From Channa striata (taxonomy: Eukaryota > Chordata > Actinopteri > Anabantiformes > Channidae): a stretch of 64,000 bases of DNA. Both the position numbers and the translations under genes were made by a program. This document shows, piece by piece, positions 11,491 to 23,749 of this stretch. The number at the start of each line of letters is the position of its first letter. Position 1 is the stretch's first letter. The notes below the pieces were generated by a model. It saw only the letters and a program-made list of their open reading frames with translations. It made no database searches and was not told where the DNA came from. The DNA is taken from NCBI GenBank assembly GCA_033026295.1, contig CM065168.1:30889226-30953225 (forward strand), in the 5' to 3' direction.

Positions 11491-12500
11491 ACAGACACTG
11501 TGCAGTGATGCTCTATGGACAAAGAAATTCATTTGTACATGTTTTCCAGTAAGTGAATTCCCAAATCAGTGAAAATGTGCAGATGTTAAAGTTGTTACTG
11601 TCACATAATCTGTTGTAAATTCTCCTGAATTAATGATTCTTTATTATTTCCAGTGATGGTGCTTATTATAAATCATACACAATCCCTGCTGCAGAAATCT
11701 AACCTGCGTATTTCCAGTCTAAGTCTGTCTTGTTTCTTTGTTTGGCTTTCTGTTACAAACAGTTTTTGACTCAGTTTGTGTCAGTTATCACAAGCACCAC
11801 ACAGTGAAGGTTTCAGAGTAACTATTCTGTTAATTCTCGTGTGGACTAATCTTGCCTGTGCCACTGGCAAACATGTTCTAGAGAAAACAGGCAATTTCCT
11901 TAAACACTACACTGAACTTTATAAAGAAAGGATTTAAGAGATTTAAGAGACTGAGGTCAGCTGGAAGAAGCTTTTGTGCTCTGGTGACAGTAGAACTCTG
12001 TGTGATTTAGTTTCCCTGTGATTAAGCCTGCTGTATTTATTATTACTGGTGGATATTTAAATAGTGCTTCTGTCTTTCATTTTTACATTTTATCAAGAGG
12101 TCACACCTAAATGTCTCAGAGACTAAACTGATGCCAGAACTTACTGTACACAAAAACCTGAGCCTCTTTACAAAGTTCATATGAGGACTAAACTTTAAGT
12201 CGGTCGTTCATGAAAACACAAAGATTATAGTGCCTGTAGTCTTTGGCCGGTGTCTGCTGGTTCCACTTCTTTCATTTGTCCCTAAAATAAAAAAAATCTA
12301 CTGCCTCAAAGTCAGATCCTGACTATCATTTCTGAGCGCCATTCACGTTAATTAAATGATCAGGGGTTCCCACTGTGTTTAAAGGCCTTTAATAAATATG
12401 TAAATAATACAGAACTCATCCACTTCAAGCTTTGTTTGCGAAAGAGACGAATGATTTAATAATGCCAGTGTAGAACTGCACCAACAGGATGTGAATCTTG
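11491..12500. other. Intergenic, 3' side of the TAAR
   Basis: No exon is recognised. It probably contains the receptor 3'UTR at its start. Nothing else is supported. Confidence 0.35.
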
Positions 12501-12504
12501 GTCA

Positions 12505-12660
12505 GCTGGGCTATAAAGTACAAGAGCAGTTATCTTGATGATGGAGGTTATATTCTGGTCCCACTTTAAGCCCTGCTGGATGGTGAGACCCAGGACTTTG
12601 TAGGACTCAGCTCAGTTGGGAATGTTTTGCAAACTCACAATTTAATTTCAATCCTGGCGT
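12505..12660 (-). mobile_element. LINE reverse-transcriptase fragment (Rex1/CR1-like)
   Basis: The minus-strand translation gives YKVLGLTIQQGLKWDQNITSI around 12525-12600. This is the YLGVxI...LKWxxxI block that follows the YADD box in Rex1/CR1-type reverse transcriptases. Only this short piece is visible, bounded by unrelated sequence. Confidence 0.45.
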
Positions 12661-13059
12661 TTGAAACAATTCATGACAATTTTTTATTTAGCGACCATTT
12701 ATTTCAGTAAAAAGAAAAAAAAGGGGGGTGGTCTGTAGTTATTTAGGCAGGAGGCTGCAGTAAAAATACTGCAGAGTGAGAAAAGTGAAGTATTTATCAC
12801 TAAGATATTGTGTGTTAACACACTACAACCACACTACACACCACCACAGAAAATGTTTTTATATTACAGAATTGCCTTCTTGCTCTAAACCCAGCAGACA
12901 CCAAAATACATTGTGGTGTCCTGAAAGCGCTAAAAGAAATGTACAAGATAACGTAAATCTACGGGTTAACGTCAGGCTATACTGATACATAATACTGTGA
13001 CACTAGCACAATCAGAAGTGGAACCGAAGCAACTTCAGATCAGATCACCCCTCTGTCAC

Positions 13060-13280
13060 TAAGGCTCCAAGGCTTTCTCCTTCCAACTGAGGAAAAAAAA
13101 ATCCAGCCTTTTGTTGTACTTGCATCTCATGTAACAGAAATACTTCTTTGATAGCACTTAATTTGATGTTTTTCTCCTTAACTTAGATTTTTTTGCTTGC
13201 CTGTTTTTTTACCTTGCCTTTTATCCAAAGCACTTGTAAATGCTTTGGATGCGAAATGACTAAATGTAAATGTAAATGCA
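13060..13280 (+). repeat. Teleost interspersed repeat with ATGTAA tail
   Basis: Ends with tttatccaaagcacttgtaaatg and a tail of aaatgtaaatgtaaatg. This 3' end is seen in a very common fish dispersed repeat, probably a LINE or SINE 3' end. The opposite-orientation form occurs at 23750-23945. Confidence 0.5.
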
Positions 13281-13734
13281 AACTGAGAGTTTAGCGTTCC
13301 TAGATTTTAGTGTGAAGATAGCTTTATCTTTTAGCTTTGCAACAGTATAATATACAGCAACTGAAAGTTTTACCAAGAGTGTGAAGAAGTGAAATGACAG
13401 AATGAGGCCATTTACAGTCTCCAAATTTTAACCATGTACAGAATGAGAAAGATCCATAATCACATAATTGTCTGCATTTTTTTTCTAGTGTCTCGCTCAC
13501 AGCTTGATGGTAAGTCACAGTTTTTGAGTATATTTGTTTTCTTCCTTTGCTCATATTGATTTTGAAATATGTTGTTTAGACTTTTGTTGGACAAAACCTG
13601 TTGCAATTTCAAAGTGACTATTTTCTGTTAAACCTGTTTCTTGACCTTCAAACTGCAGGTAAAAACAATCCAGCAGCTAGAAATCAGTTAATTGTAAGAT
13701 AAGATGATACATCACACTTCTCCTAAGTCTGTGG

Positions 13735-14207
13735 TAAGGCTGTGTAAATCGCCAAAATCATTGGGGTACAGGATGCCTCTCCAGACAGCTGTTCATACAT
13801 GGGATCGTGTTCTGTGGAGGATACCTCATCAATAAAAATGTGTGCTGACAGCTGCTCATTGCTTCCCTTTCTGTACACTGAATCTGTGTTGTTTGTCCAG
13901 TCCAGTTTTTTTGTTAATGTGAACACCTAGGTATTTAAATGTGTCCACAATCTCAGTGTCTGAGCCCTGGATGCTCACAAGTGTGTGTGGTAGTGGGTTC
14001 TGTCTGAACTGGTGTTCAGAATCAAGTGGCTGTTCTCACACCAGTCCAGTGATGACCCCCCTGTATTCCTGCTCATTCAGCCTCAGTACACAGCCAACAA
14101 TGGTGGTGTCATCAGAGAACTTCTGCAGCTGACAGAGGTGGAAGTTGTACTTGAAGTCTGACGTGTAAAGTGTGAACAGAAAAGGGGAGAGCACCATCCC
14201 TTGAGGT
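13735..14207 (-). mobile_element. Rex1/CR1-like LINE reverse-transcriptase fragment
   Basis: Read on the minus strand it encodes GMVLSPFLFTLYTSDFKYNF followed by FSDDTTIVGCV (a diverged FADD box), EYRGVITGLV and, after a frameshift, DTFKYLGVHI with KLDWTNNTDSVYRKG. These are consecutive palm motifs in correct order. Stops and frameshifts show it is dead. It ends abruptly at 14207, where a T-rich stretch begins. Confidence 0.75.
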
Positions 14208-14740
14208 TGTCAGAAGCTAGGTGTTTTATTGTATGGTTTTTGTTTTCTTGTATGTCCTTTGTTTTTTCACCCTATGCCCTGTGTGTCCCTGCAGTTCCCC
14301 TCCTTGCCTGCTGAGGTTCTCCTCCAGTCCATTCAGTCTACCCAGCCCTCCTTGTTTTCCTCTCCTCTGTTTTCCTTGTTTTGTTAGTTTTGAAAATATC
14401 TTGTTAGTGAATTCTTGTTTGTGCGTGAGTGTAGTTGTTAGAAATATTTTGTTAGTGAGTTCTTATTTGTGTGTGAGTTTTCTCCCTTTTCTCCTAGAGA
14501 GTATTTTGGTTATTTGATCCTATTTCCACTTAGTGAGTTTTTGTTCTCTTGTTTTGTTTGACGGTGTAACCTCTTACCTTTTGTAAAGGGGTAAGAGGTT
14601 TTATTTTTGATATATTCTTATCCTCCTAACTTTTAGTGAGCGATTTGTTTTTCCTAGTTTGTTTCTTTATTTGTTCACCTCCTGCCTTAGTAGCGAGCGC
14701 CTTCTTTTGGGTAGCTACAACTAGACAGGGCCCGATGCTG
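14208..14740. other. T-rich stretch, possibly LTR-derived
   Basis: The stretch begins tgtcag and is rich in TTTTG/TTGTT runs with repeated ttgttagtgagttcttgtttgtg-like phrases near 14400-14470. Texture resembles the solo LTR at 34809-35730. No matching target duplication was found, so the identity is uncertain. Confidence 0.3.
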
Positions 14741-14741
14741 C

Positions 14742-15025
14742 AGGTAGATAAGGTAAGGTAATATTTATTGATCCCACAACGTTGAAATTTATATGTTACA
14801 CAGCTCCCAGATATACAAAGCAACAAAAGTAGTGCACTAACTAATGTAATGAACAAAGTGCAAGTAATGTGCAAAAAAATTAAATTAAATCTATTTACAA
14901 ATGTGAAATATTTTAAGTACTACACAATATGTACAATATCTGAAGTTCAAATAGGTTAAATTGTGGAGTTGGAGTCTAACCGCGGTGGGAATGAAAGACC
15001 TTAGGTAGCACTCTGTCCTACACTG
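14742..15025 (-). mobile_element. Rex1/CR1-like LINE 3' end
   Basis: The minus strand encodes YPQCRTECYLRSFIPTAVRL, the C-terminal block of Rex1-type ORFs. A short 3'UTR follows, ending tgtgggatcaataaatattacc with a tail of TACCT-like repeats (14742-14760 on the plus strand). The same terminus with TCTTA repeats occurs at 40755-40791. Confidence 0.65.
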
Positions 15026-15029
15026 AGGG

Positions 15030-15375
15030 TAGAAAACCAAGATGGCGGCGTGTGCACATCGCAAGGCCCGGTGTCTCTCCAGTTTCTGCATTTTTGCTGT
15101 ATTTTTCCTGCTCATTTTGGGTCTGTTCGTACAGAACAGTAGTGTATTTACATCGTACACCTGACAGGAGCTTCTGGATATTGGTTTGTACATTTCTGAC
15201 AGTTTTACCAACAATCTTCAACTCAACCCTGAGATCGCCAGAACACCCGAGGCCGCACACCCTACCCGGAAATGTGGAGGGCTAAGAGCTAAGCTAAGGC
15301 TAACACCACAACGGCTATCTTTGCCCAGCATTTTCCTCGCTAATGTACAGTCACTGGCGAACAAAATGGACGACC
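15030..15375 (+). mobile_element. 5' end of a Rex1/CR1-like LINE, inverted relative to its neighbours
   Basis: The piece starts aagatggcggcgtgtgc. It encodes LPSIFLANVQSLANKMDDL (15317-15376), the usual N-terminal block just before the endonuclease in Rex1/CR1-type elements. At about 15375 the sequence switches to antisense reverse-transcriptase coding, so the join is chimeric. Confidence 0.6.
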
Positions 15376-16240
15376 TCACAGAGCTGGTCAGCACAGTTCC
15401 TCAGCAGTCTGGCGCTGATCTCATCCACTCCTGCAGCCTTCCTGATCCTCAGGTGTCTCAGCTATCCCCTAACTTGACTTGATGTTAGGGTTAGGGGGGA
15501 GGAAGGGGGGGCTGGTTGTGGAGTTGTGTGAAGATAGGGGGTGGGGAGAGGTGGAGGAGATCGGGGAATGGTGGTCACAGCTGCCGGACTGTAGACGTGT
15601 GAGGAGGGGGCTGGGGGGATGTTGAATCTGTTGCAAAAAAGGTTTAACTTGTTGGCCCAGACTTGATCTTCAGCAGCTGACCCCCTGACTGCCCCCTGTC
15701 CGTGGCCTGAGGCCCCTCCACACATCTCGTGCGTCCACACATCTCGTGCGTTGTTATTCTCCAACTGCTCCTCCAGCTTCTTCTTGTTCTTTAACACAGA
15801 CATGCTAGGGGTTGCACCATCTCTCGTTAATAAACACAGCCAGTCCTCCGCCTTTTCTCTTACCGCTCTCCTTCCGTCCCCTGTCCGCCCGAACCAGTTT
15901 AAATCCATCCAGGGCGACCACACAGTCCGGTGTCATGTCGCTCAGCCACGTCTCCATAAAACACATGAGGCTGCACTCCTTGTATTCCCGCTACAGCTGG
16001 GTCAGCGCCGTGAGCTCGTCCAGATTGTTGGAGAGGGAACGACCGTTTCCCATGATGACGGAGGGCAGACGTGGTCTGTATCTCCGCTTCCTCTCCTGGA
16101 GCCTTCGTCCTGCTCTGCAGCCTCACCTTCTCTTCTGTAACTCTGGCGGAATCTCCGGCTTGTCAGTGAAGAGAGGTGCAGGGCCGCGTAGCGCTAACAG
16201 CTACTCATGCGTGTAAACTATGGAGCCATGTGCGAAGCTG
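15376..16240 (-). mobile_element. Rex1/CR1-like LINE endonuclease and reverse-transcriptase N-terminus, decayed
   Basis: Minus-strand translation from 16240 down gives SLSNNLDELTALTQL, CSLMCFMETWLS, DCVVALDGFKLVRADR and GGGLAVFINERWCNP: the first endonuclease blocks. After an internal gap, 15465-15376 gives IRKAAGVDEISARLLRNCAD, the start of the reverse transcriptase. Order and direction agree with an internally deleted minus-strand element. Confidence 0.7.
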
Positions 16241-16249
16241 AGAGAATCT

Positions 16250-18555
16250 CCAGACACGCTCCAGAAACGTTCAAAAATCAACAAAATACTAAAGTAATAA
16301 ACGTGGTCTCCCTGAGTGCGCCTTTGCAGCAGGATTTGACCACTTTAAAGAAAACCTGCAGGACAGGCCAATAAACAATAGAAAAGAAAAAAAAAAGAAA
16401 AACAGCTGAAAAGCTGCAGGTGAGAGGAGTCGACTTGTCACTCTGCTACTATCACAAGCCAAATCATTGGAAAGATGTTTATCAAAAACAGAGTTTATTC
16501 ATGAAAATAGATCCACATGCTGAAGATGTGGTGCATAATGTGCACAAGCAACTGACTGCACTCAAAGACAAAACAGTGGAGAAGCTTCACTGAAAGAGAA
16601 AAAACGAAATAGCCAAAGAACAGCCGACAGTGTGGGTCGGTTTCTGCCTTGTTTAAAACAAAAAACAGTGATTATCTGGATGCTAGTGATGCGTGAATTG
16701 ATCTAAATATCAATCAACATCGATACCAACGTTGGGAACCTTATTGATACTTTAGTGCCGCTCCTGTCGCAGTGCAGAGTAGGCACACTCTGCTCCTCAT
16801 CCCCCCTCTCGTGTTTTGATGTTATACCATCACGTGACTCAGACATATCCTGCTCTTATGCGTGTGTGCTAGATAAACTGAGAACAACCTTAGTTTTATC
16901 TATACAGTCATTTTGAAATAAAACCACAGTAGAAACTTTATATTTGTAATTACAGAAATGAATCTACAGTCACCATACACCTACAGTTGAAATTCTCTTT
17001 GTGTTGCCTGCAAACACAGGATTATTTGTTAATATGTCACATATAAGCACTTCAAAGTACTACAACTATATATTTGTAAGTAAATGTAAGTACAGTAAAA
17101 CTACACCATTATTATTAAAATGTATAAACCTGTATATATGGTATAACTACAGGGTAAGTTATGGGCTGTTTGGTGTATAAGTCGTCTAAGATAAATAGGT
17201 GTAGAAAGTGGATTTAGCCAAGCTGAAACAAATAATGAATGGATTAAACAGCTTTCAGAATTAACTCCACATGGCTTATACCAGGAGTTTTCTTTTGTTC
17301 ATAAAAAGAAACAAAAGGATCGTGGAAACTCTACTGATCATGGAAAGTGGTAATATGTCAAAATGAAAAAGTAAAAATATATTTTTTTTGGCTTTTCGTC
17401 ATATGAGGCTTCCTGTTTCAGTGGACAGTTGAATTCCGAGGTGATGAAAAGCACTCAGCTCCAATTCTTGTCTACTGCTACTGAAGCTTTGACTTTTGAT
17501 CTAATGTTGGACTTAAACACATTATCTACCAAAAGAACAGGGCTTTAGTCAGCAATAAGATTGTCTTCTACCCTGTAGACTCTGCATATCATTTTGTCAT
17601 TATATATCTAAGATTTAACGTCACCAGACAAACCTTAAAGTCTGTTTTGAAATGAAATCAGTAAATGGAAAATGAGACGGGTGTAAAACAATTAAATTCT
17701 CATGATTAAGTTAATATTGCAGCCTGCTGATGCTTATGTAGCAGCCATGTGAAGGCATAGCTTTTGTTTCTGTAACTGCAGCTTTGTTTTTCACTTTGGT
17801 TATGTTATGTTTTTTTTTTTTTTTGGTTGTACCTGTCCTGTAAAATGAGGTATAGTACTTTCAGTGGATGCATCATGTGTAGCTGGAGAAGCCACTGTTG
17901 GAAAGCCTTCATTTTGAAAGGGACTAATTAGAAAGTGTACAAGTTTTAATACATTTTACAATAATTTTTATACTAGTGTTTCATCTGTTCATTGAACTTC
18001 ACATTTATCACATAGCAGTGAAAATCACACATGTACAAATACCCCACATTCTCCCCCAAAGCCTCACAAGTCAACAGTTATTTTCATACTCAACCTCTAA
18101 CAAAGTGGACTTAAAGTGTATTGAAGTCTTGGGTTTGTGTTTTGATCGACACCGAGTGACAAGGGTCAATATTCACCAGATAATAAAGAGTCTCTTGTCC
18201 TCACTGATTCATCATGCAGTTCCGGGAAGAATATACAGTTTGGCCAAAGTGGCAGATCTGCCCACCTGTGTGACTATTATATGGGTTATGCAAGCTGGAG
18301 GATCCGGGCTCCGTTACTCTCCCTCCACGGCCAGGAACTGAAGAAGCAAAAGATCCCCCTCTATTGCTTCTTCTAATATTGCAGCATGTGCAATATTTAC
18401 AGTCAGTTTCAAACTCCAATACCAACTCATGCTGTTGCCCACAAACCACAATTGGTTAATTTTGTCAACAGTAACGCAACCCCCTTATGGTTCTATAGCC
18501 ATTGCTGCGCCGTGACAACGAGGGCCCTGATCAAATCTTCTCTACTTCAGTTGTC
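16250..18555. other. Intergenic, no gene recognised
   Basis: About 2.3 kb without a supported exon. It contains a T run (17811-17824) and a stretch near 16690-16860 that may be an old DNA-transposon end (atgcgtgaattgat), not further classifiable. Confidence 0.35.
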
Positions 18556-18775
18556 GGGGTCCTAGTGAAATTCACCTCTTCCCTGGTAACAAGTTATTTC
18601 TGTCAAACAATTACTGCCTGCTGCCTCTGAATGGTTTCTTACCTGAGGTCACCTGTAAGGTTGCCCCTTGTTGCTGAATGTTGACGTCTCTACTCGATGA
18701 GAGGAATCATTTTGTGGACAAATGCATTGAGGTTTCAGCCTGAGCACTTAAAAAAAACATTAACTCGTTGGCATC

Positions 18776-18842
18776 ATGTCCATAGAGATTTTGATGATGT
18801 CTCTTCTCGTCTGTGCCTCTATGGCGCTAACAAAGGCTGCTA
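18776..18842 (+). pseudogene. Orphan signal-peptide exon of a type II lectin
   Basis: The 67-bp exon encodes a signal peptide (MSIEILMMSLLVCASMALTK) nearly identical to exon 1 of the lectins at 41454 and 55161. The 5' flank and the start of the intron (tatgtcgccaagctggaaa) are also shared. The donor that is gtgagt in the intact genes is gcgagt here, and Lys4 is Glu. None of the four downstream exons is present before the minus-strand lectin at 21.3 kb, so this is a relic. Confidence 0.8.
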
Positions 18843-19694
18843 GCGAGTATTGATGTCTATATGTCGCCAAGCTGGAAATAGCAAGTTAATAAGTCAAAGG
18901 CTTTAAGATGGATTTTTTCTCTGTGTCTGTATAAGTAATTTTATTTTATAAGAGTTGTATGAGCTGAGTGAATAACATCGCTGGTTCTTAACCTGCTTTG
19001 GCCCCTCAGGGGTGTCAAAGATCAAATGTATTTTTAGATTCGATCTGAATCTCCATTCAGTTTTAAGATTTAGCTTTATGAGTAGTTTCATCGGTTTCAG
19101 ATACATTTTTAATTTATCACATCACACAGGTCCTGGTTGCTCTGCCCAGCATGTACTAATGTGGTCACAAAATTCCAAATTGATGGTTGGGCACAACCAT
19201 AATTGATCGGTTTATGAAGTTTCAGCTTGTGTTTGGAATGTCTTTAAGTGAAATAAGGCCCATTGTGTCTTTATTGGTCTCAGTGATAAATATGGGCCAA
19301 TCTTGAGGTAGAAGGTGGATAAAAGGTGCCGCTCAGATGTTGTCTGTGAGCTGAGCCAGCAGTTAACCTGTGTTACACAGTTTGCATGACCGAGCCAAAT
19401 AAATTTCTCACATCCATGATAAAACCCAAACTTTAAAATAAGACAACTCAAGACTCTTTTTATATTAGGGTGTAAATAATAGTGTAATATTTTGTATCTC
19501 CACTGTATGGATACCAGCCTGTTTCAGGTGTTTGACCTTTTATATTGTACATAGGACAAAAGAAGAATTTTAACTTTGGACAGTGACTCCTAAAGGGCCA
19601 AATTCACTGTGTGGTATTACATCAGCAGGAAAGAAATGTCCATTACTACATGCAGGAGCCTTTATGAATGAAAACGCAGAGATGTGGAAGTACA

Positions 19695-21351
19695 TTAATA
19701 CACAACCAAACGCACATCAATGTAAGTCTTGGGATTGTTAGAAGCACTGCCCATTTTAGAGCAGACAAATGGCCTCGTGAAGGAGCAGGGTTGATCATCA
19801 AACTTCCGCTCATCTGTAAGAAGACAGAAATTGTTAATTTTGGGATACATTTTCAGCTTTAACTTTAACCTCTCTAAACCTAAATCTAAATATGTTAAAT
19901 ATCCATTTACATTTTTTTTTGTTTCTTTTATGTCCCTTTAAAAACAGGGAGTGATTAGATTTTTCTTTATGAAACTTTCCATTTTCAACAAAAATTTTAG
20001 TTTTTTTTCTTTCTAACTATAAATTTACCTCTGAAGTTCATCGCCATACAGTGTGCTGATGCGTGATTGTCAGGCTGTTCTTGAGACCAGTAGGTAAACT
20101 CAGAAGCTGTACCATCACTCCAGAACCAAGATCCTTCCTACAAGACAGTACAGAACAATGCAACAACCGTTCAAGTTTTTTTTTTTTAAGTAGCTTTAAG
20201 ATTCTTTGTAACCCGTAACATACCTGTTGTGCATCAGTGCCTCCAAGCCATGTGACTGGATATGAACCAGTGAGATTCCTTATCATAGTCTGAATGAATT
20301 GATACTCATCAATGCTGTGCACTGAGGCAAGGTTCCCACCACGGGACAGACAGTTTCTCTACAATGGTGGGAAGGACAGAGAGAATAGAGCTGTGTGTGT
20401 GTGGCCACATGGATGATACACTATACACTGAATAATGAGGAGCAAAGCAAAGTATAAGCAACACATCTACGACAACAGAGACACAATACAATTGTTATCA
20501 CCATCCTATCTTTTGTCTCAAATAGCATTTCCTGATATGTTATACTACATTATAAAGATATTTCTATTCATTTCTAATAAGGTATTTATATATCGGTCAA
20601 AATGTGTGACTTTCAAAAATCTCACACATTTAACAGATATAAGTCCAACTTCTCCTCATTACCTCAGCATCAGCCCAAGTCATCGTTGTTGCCACATAAA
20701 GGAAACAGCGACCATTGAAATTAGTCCAACCACTGGGACAGGTTATTGACTCCTTGACCAAGTGAATCTCTCCTGAAAGCAAATAATTATTCTATGCAGT
20801 AGGTTGTTTAGTTGTTTAAAATAATCTGTGGATTTATTTGCTCCGTACTTGGGTGAAATATAACAACAATAAGACTAAGTGCTGGAAACAGATGCCTGCT
20901 GGAGCTGATATGGACATAATGTGAACGCTGACCAAAACAGTGGAGGTTCAGCTGTAAAATCCAGAAACACAAAACTCTGCAGAACTGAAAAAATACGACT
21001 AACATATGAACATTTGTATCTGAGCTCACCTTTCTGCATTGACAGACCTGTCATTTCACCAGACTTTGCTGCTCCTGGAACAGCTGGAGGTTTGACAAAA
21101 GATTCAGCACATAAACAGTTTTTTTTCCTTTGTGATCAGTTTAGCTAAATTCAAATGTAACTTTAACTCTTTTCTAGTTTTATTGTTGACAGAAAGTAGG
21201 ACACTGCTGTGGTAAATATGTAATATTGTTCTTTTTCTTTTTTACACAGTGTGAACAGAAATATGACTTTTTTACCACATTTCCACTCACCAGCAGCTCT
21301 GCACAGAGCCATCATGGCACAGATGAGAAGAGACACAGTCAGCATCTTCAT
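19695..21351 (-). CDS. Secreted C-type lectin, type I copy 1, six coding exons
   Basis: Predicted secreted carbohydrate-binding lectin related to fish ladderlectin/nattectin-like proteins. Exons on the minus strand: 21351-21291 (signal peptide MKMLTVSLLICAMMALCRAA), 21083-21030 (propeptide-like linker), 20772-20663 (CPSGWTNFNGRCF, MTWADAE), 20358-20224 (NLASVHS, WLGGTDAQQ), 20137-20029 (GSWFWSDG, QPDNH) and 19813-19695 (KFDDQPCS, FVCSK, unusual hydrophobic tail). Total 588 nt, 195 residues, all borders GT-AG and frame intact. The QPD motif suggests galactose-type specificity; the usual WND is FDD. One N-glycosylation sequon (NLT) lies in exon 4. A TATA box and a noncoding first exon lie upstream. 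It is convergent with the orphan type II exon. Confidence 0.9.
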
Positions 21352-21567
21352 GAGCTTCAGGGAAGAGAAACAGACATGTTAGTAACATACAAGGTATTTT
21401 ACTTTAAGTTCCTCTATGAATGCTTCGTAGTTGCTATATAAGATGTTCTGTGGGCATAAGGAGGTTCCTGTAGAAACAGATAATATATAATATATATAAA
21501 TTTAATTCTTTCAAAGAAAGCTCAGATTCTAAAAGAATAAAGAGGCAGAAAGAGATTTGAAGCGAAC

Positions 21568-21660
21568 CTGATGTCGGATTATTTTCTTTCTTCTCTGTCA
21601 GCGTCTTGATTCAGTCGCCTTGAGTGATGGTGTCCAACAACAGAAAGACCAGCTTTTATA
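21568..21660 (-). promoter_or_regulatory. TATA box and noncoding first exon of type I lectin copy 1
   Basis: TATAAAA at 21660-21654 on the minus strand, followed by an approximately 60-nt untranslated exon ending at 21568 with donor CAG|GTTCGC. The acceptor is in cttccctgaag a few bases before the ATG at 21351. The same arrangement occurs in the copies at 27.2-27.3 kb and 48.9-49.0 kb and, on the plus strand, at 32.3 kb. Confidence 0.7.
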
Positions 21661-22289
21661 CACTGTGAATTGTTTCTCTCTCTGAGACAAACACTCCTTC
21701 CAGCGTTTGCGGAATTGCAACTTCTGTGTGCAAAGTGTTTTGTCATTGTTTTTCAGATTGACTCACCACTTGCCACATTGTGATTCATTTTCAGATTGAG
21801 GAAGGTTTATATCAACTCATAAAGGGCATCATAATTTTCATAATTATATTAGATTTAATTGTGTCACTCAGTAGTAAGGAGAAAATTAAAGACTCTATTT
21901 CTTGAAGCATATGACGGCTTTTTGAGGGATGGACCTGACCCCTTGACTTCCTTCAGTTCTGTAATTCTGACCAGGTGCCGAACATGTGGCAATAATGTAC
22001 CAACAGACAATATGGTAATATAATACTAGATAATTCTACAGTCTCCAGAGACATGTAGCTTGGCATTTCTTTGGAAATGGTAGAATGGGTGATCTGCATT
22101 GTTTGGGAGGCTTCCTCAATCAGCGTGGATACCACTCCACACTAAAGACGCTGGTCATTTCCTGTGTGCAATGACTGATTTGGGATAATTTCTTCCTGTT
22201 TGTGTAAGAATGGTCTAGAGGGGAAAGTAGCTGCTGTAATACTTTCTGTGATGGCTTGTCAGCTTCATCACAAGATTTTAACCTCACCA

Positions 22290-22390
22290 AAGAGGTGGTG
22301 TGGGAGAAGCTTTACCGAAACATTGGGAACTTAGCCCCAGTAGCACAGACCTTTGGGACATTATGCAGAAGGCCTGGGAGGAAATATTTG
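22290..22390 (+). mobile_element. Tc1-like transposase C-terminal relic
   Basis: Related to better preserved copies at 44830-44940, 59555-59665 and 63675-63782. The 63.7-kb copy reads ELVWEKLYRNIGNF then, one base shifted, SSTADFWDILQKAWEEI, resembling the last conserved block of Tc1-like transposases. This copy has the same text with more changes. Confidence 0.5.
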
Positions 22391-22560
22391 TTTATGTTTT
22401 GTGTTTTTCAATGTCTTTATTTTAGGAATATATAAGTGTGTAGATGTTTCCAAAGTGTTTTCATGCCAGTGTAGATCATTTGAGCCTCAAAAAACCACAT
22501 CATTGCATTGCGTTACATCTAGTCCCTGAGAAAGGATGAGGAGGGAAAGTCAAGATACAG

Positions 22561-23749
22561 AATAAAACCAACACAAAAACAATAACCTTAATATTTCTTA
22601 GTAACAACAGAGAAACAAAAATAAAAGAATCTACAAACATGACAAAAAAATTATGTATCAATAAATGGTGGGGTATGCTGTGAAATCATGACACAATACT
22701 GAGAAAAAGGACAGGTACCAACAGATTTTTAACTAGTGTGGTGTTCAGGATCAGTTTATTCAAAACTTCCAGAGAAATCAGTTTAGTCATCGTTTTGAGA
22801 GGAAGGAGAGTTAATCTGTTTTTACCCACAAATGCTTATTTTTGCAGCCGTGTGCAACTTTGTGCAGGAAGTTAACGGGGGTTAACAGCCAGTTCATGCA
22901 ACTTCCAAAGAAAAGGTTTTACTCAATTCTTGTGGTATTTCAACATACACAAAGTTTTATATCCCGTTCCTTTAGTCTCTAAAGGGGGTAAATGGCTCAG
23001 GTCTGCCCTAAAAGAGCCATCTCCTGTTGCAGTGGGGAGTCAATGTCCCTCTTGTCCCTCTTTAATGCTCTCAGTGATGAATATGAGACAATCCTGAGAT
23101 AGAAAGTGAATAAAATGTGCCGGTCAGATGTTGTCTGTGAGGCAAATAACAGTAAAATATGATGTTTTTCACTTAATGAGCACTTCTGTACCGATCAAAA
23201 ATAAGACTTAGAACATGTTTTGTTTTTGTATCCAGGTTGTTTGGAAAGAGGCAATGGCTGAACTTGTTCTGCAGAATCCCCTCTGAAAAATCCTGACACA
23301 TGCGTAGGTTGTGGCTACAGGTGATTAGACAAAATGGACATAAATTCACCATTTGTACACAGACAGTTTTGTGTATATGGGCTATTTCTTGAATGAAAAT
23401 CACAGAAGATGCAATGTTTTTAACAACACCAACTAATAGTTGATGAGGGTGTAAGTAAAAAAAAGGAATAATAATTGATATTCAGTGGATATAATTTACT
23501 TAATACTGAAATCCTATAATTGCAAACCTTTGCATTCACCTTGATAAATTAGTAAAAACGACCTTTAAGAATTTCTAAAGAAGATACATTTTAATACCTA
23601 AACGTACATTAAATAACATGTAGATTAAAAAGGTTTTTTCACCATTTCAAAGTAAATGTCGAAAAAACCTTTGTAGACAACTGTACAGTATAAAAGCCAT
23701 TTACTTTATATAGCTTCGGTTTAAAGAAGCCTGGTCACTACCTGTCAAT
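22561..23749. other. Intergenic with a partial lectin-flank copy
   Basis: No gene. 23058-23145 is a diverged copy of the sequence found 3' of each type I lectin (around 19270, 24890, 46440 and 60810), so a further duplication unit may have been lost here. Confidence 0.5.

Larger units (their letters stand above)
18560..22560. repeat. Lectin duplication unit, copy 1
   Basis: This block shares long near-identical stretches with 24700-27930, 46160-49060 and 60560-63790. It holds the orphan type II exon (18776), the 3' flank with the recurring sequence near 19270-19370, the minus-strand type I lectin and its 5' flank, and a Tc1-like relic near 22290. Compared with the 41-49 and 55-63 kb units, most of the type II gene and the spacer are missing. 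Confidence 0.75.

Noticed and set aside
14221..14517. 98-codon Cys/Phe-rich frame
   Set aside because: T-rich repeat-like sequence with no splice context or family resemblance.
20921..21148. Plus-strand frames in the type I lectin introns (also 26563-26814)
   Set aside because: They run across intron and antisense of the linker exon; not independent genes.
21953..22135. Repeated minus-strand 60-codon frame (also 27609-27791 and part of 63447-63540)
   Set aside because: Copied with the lectin flank; helix-turn-helix resemblance considered but too weak, no domain could be supported.
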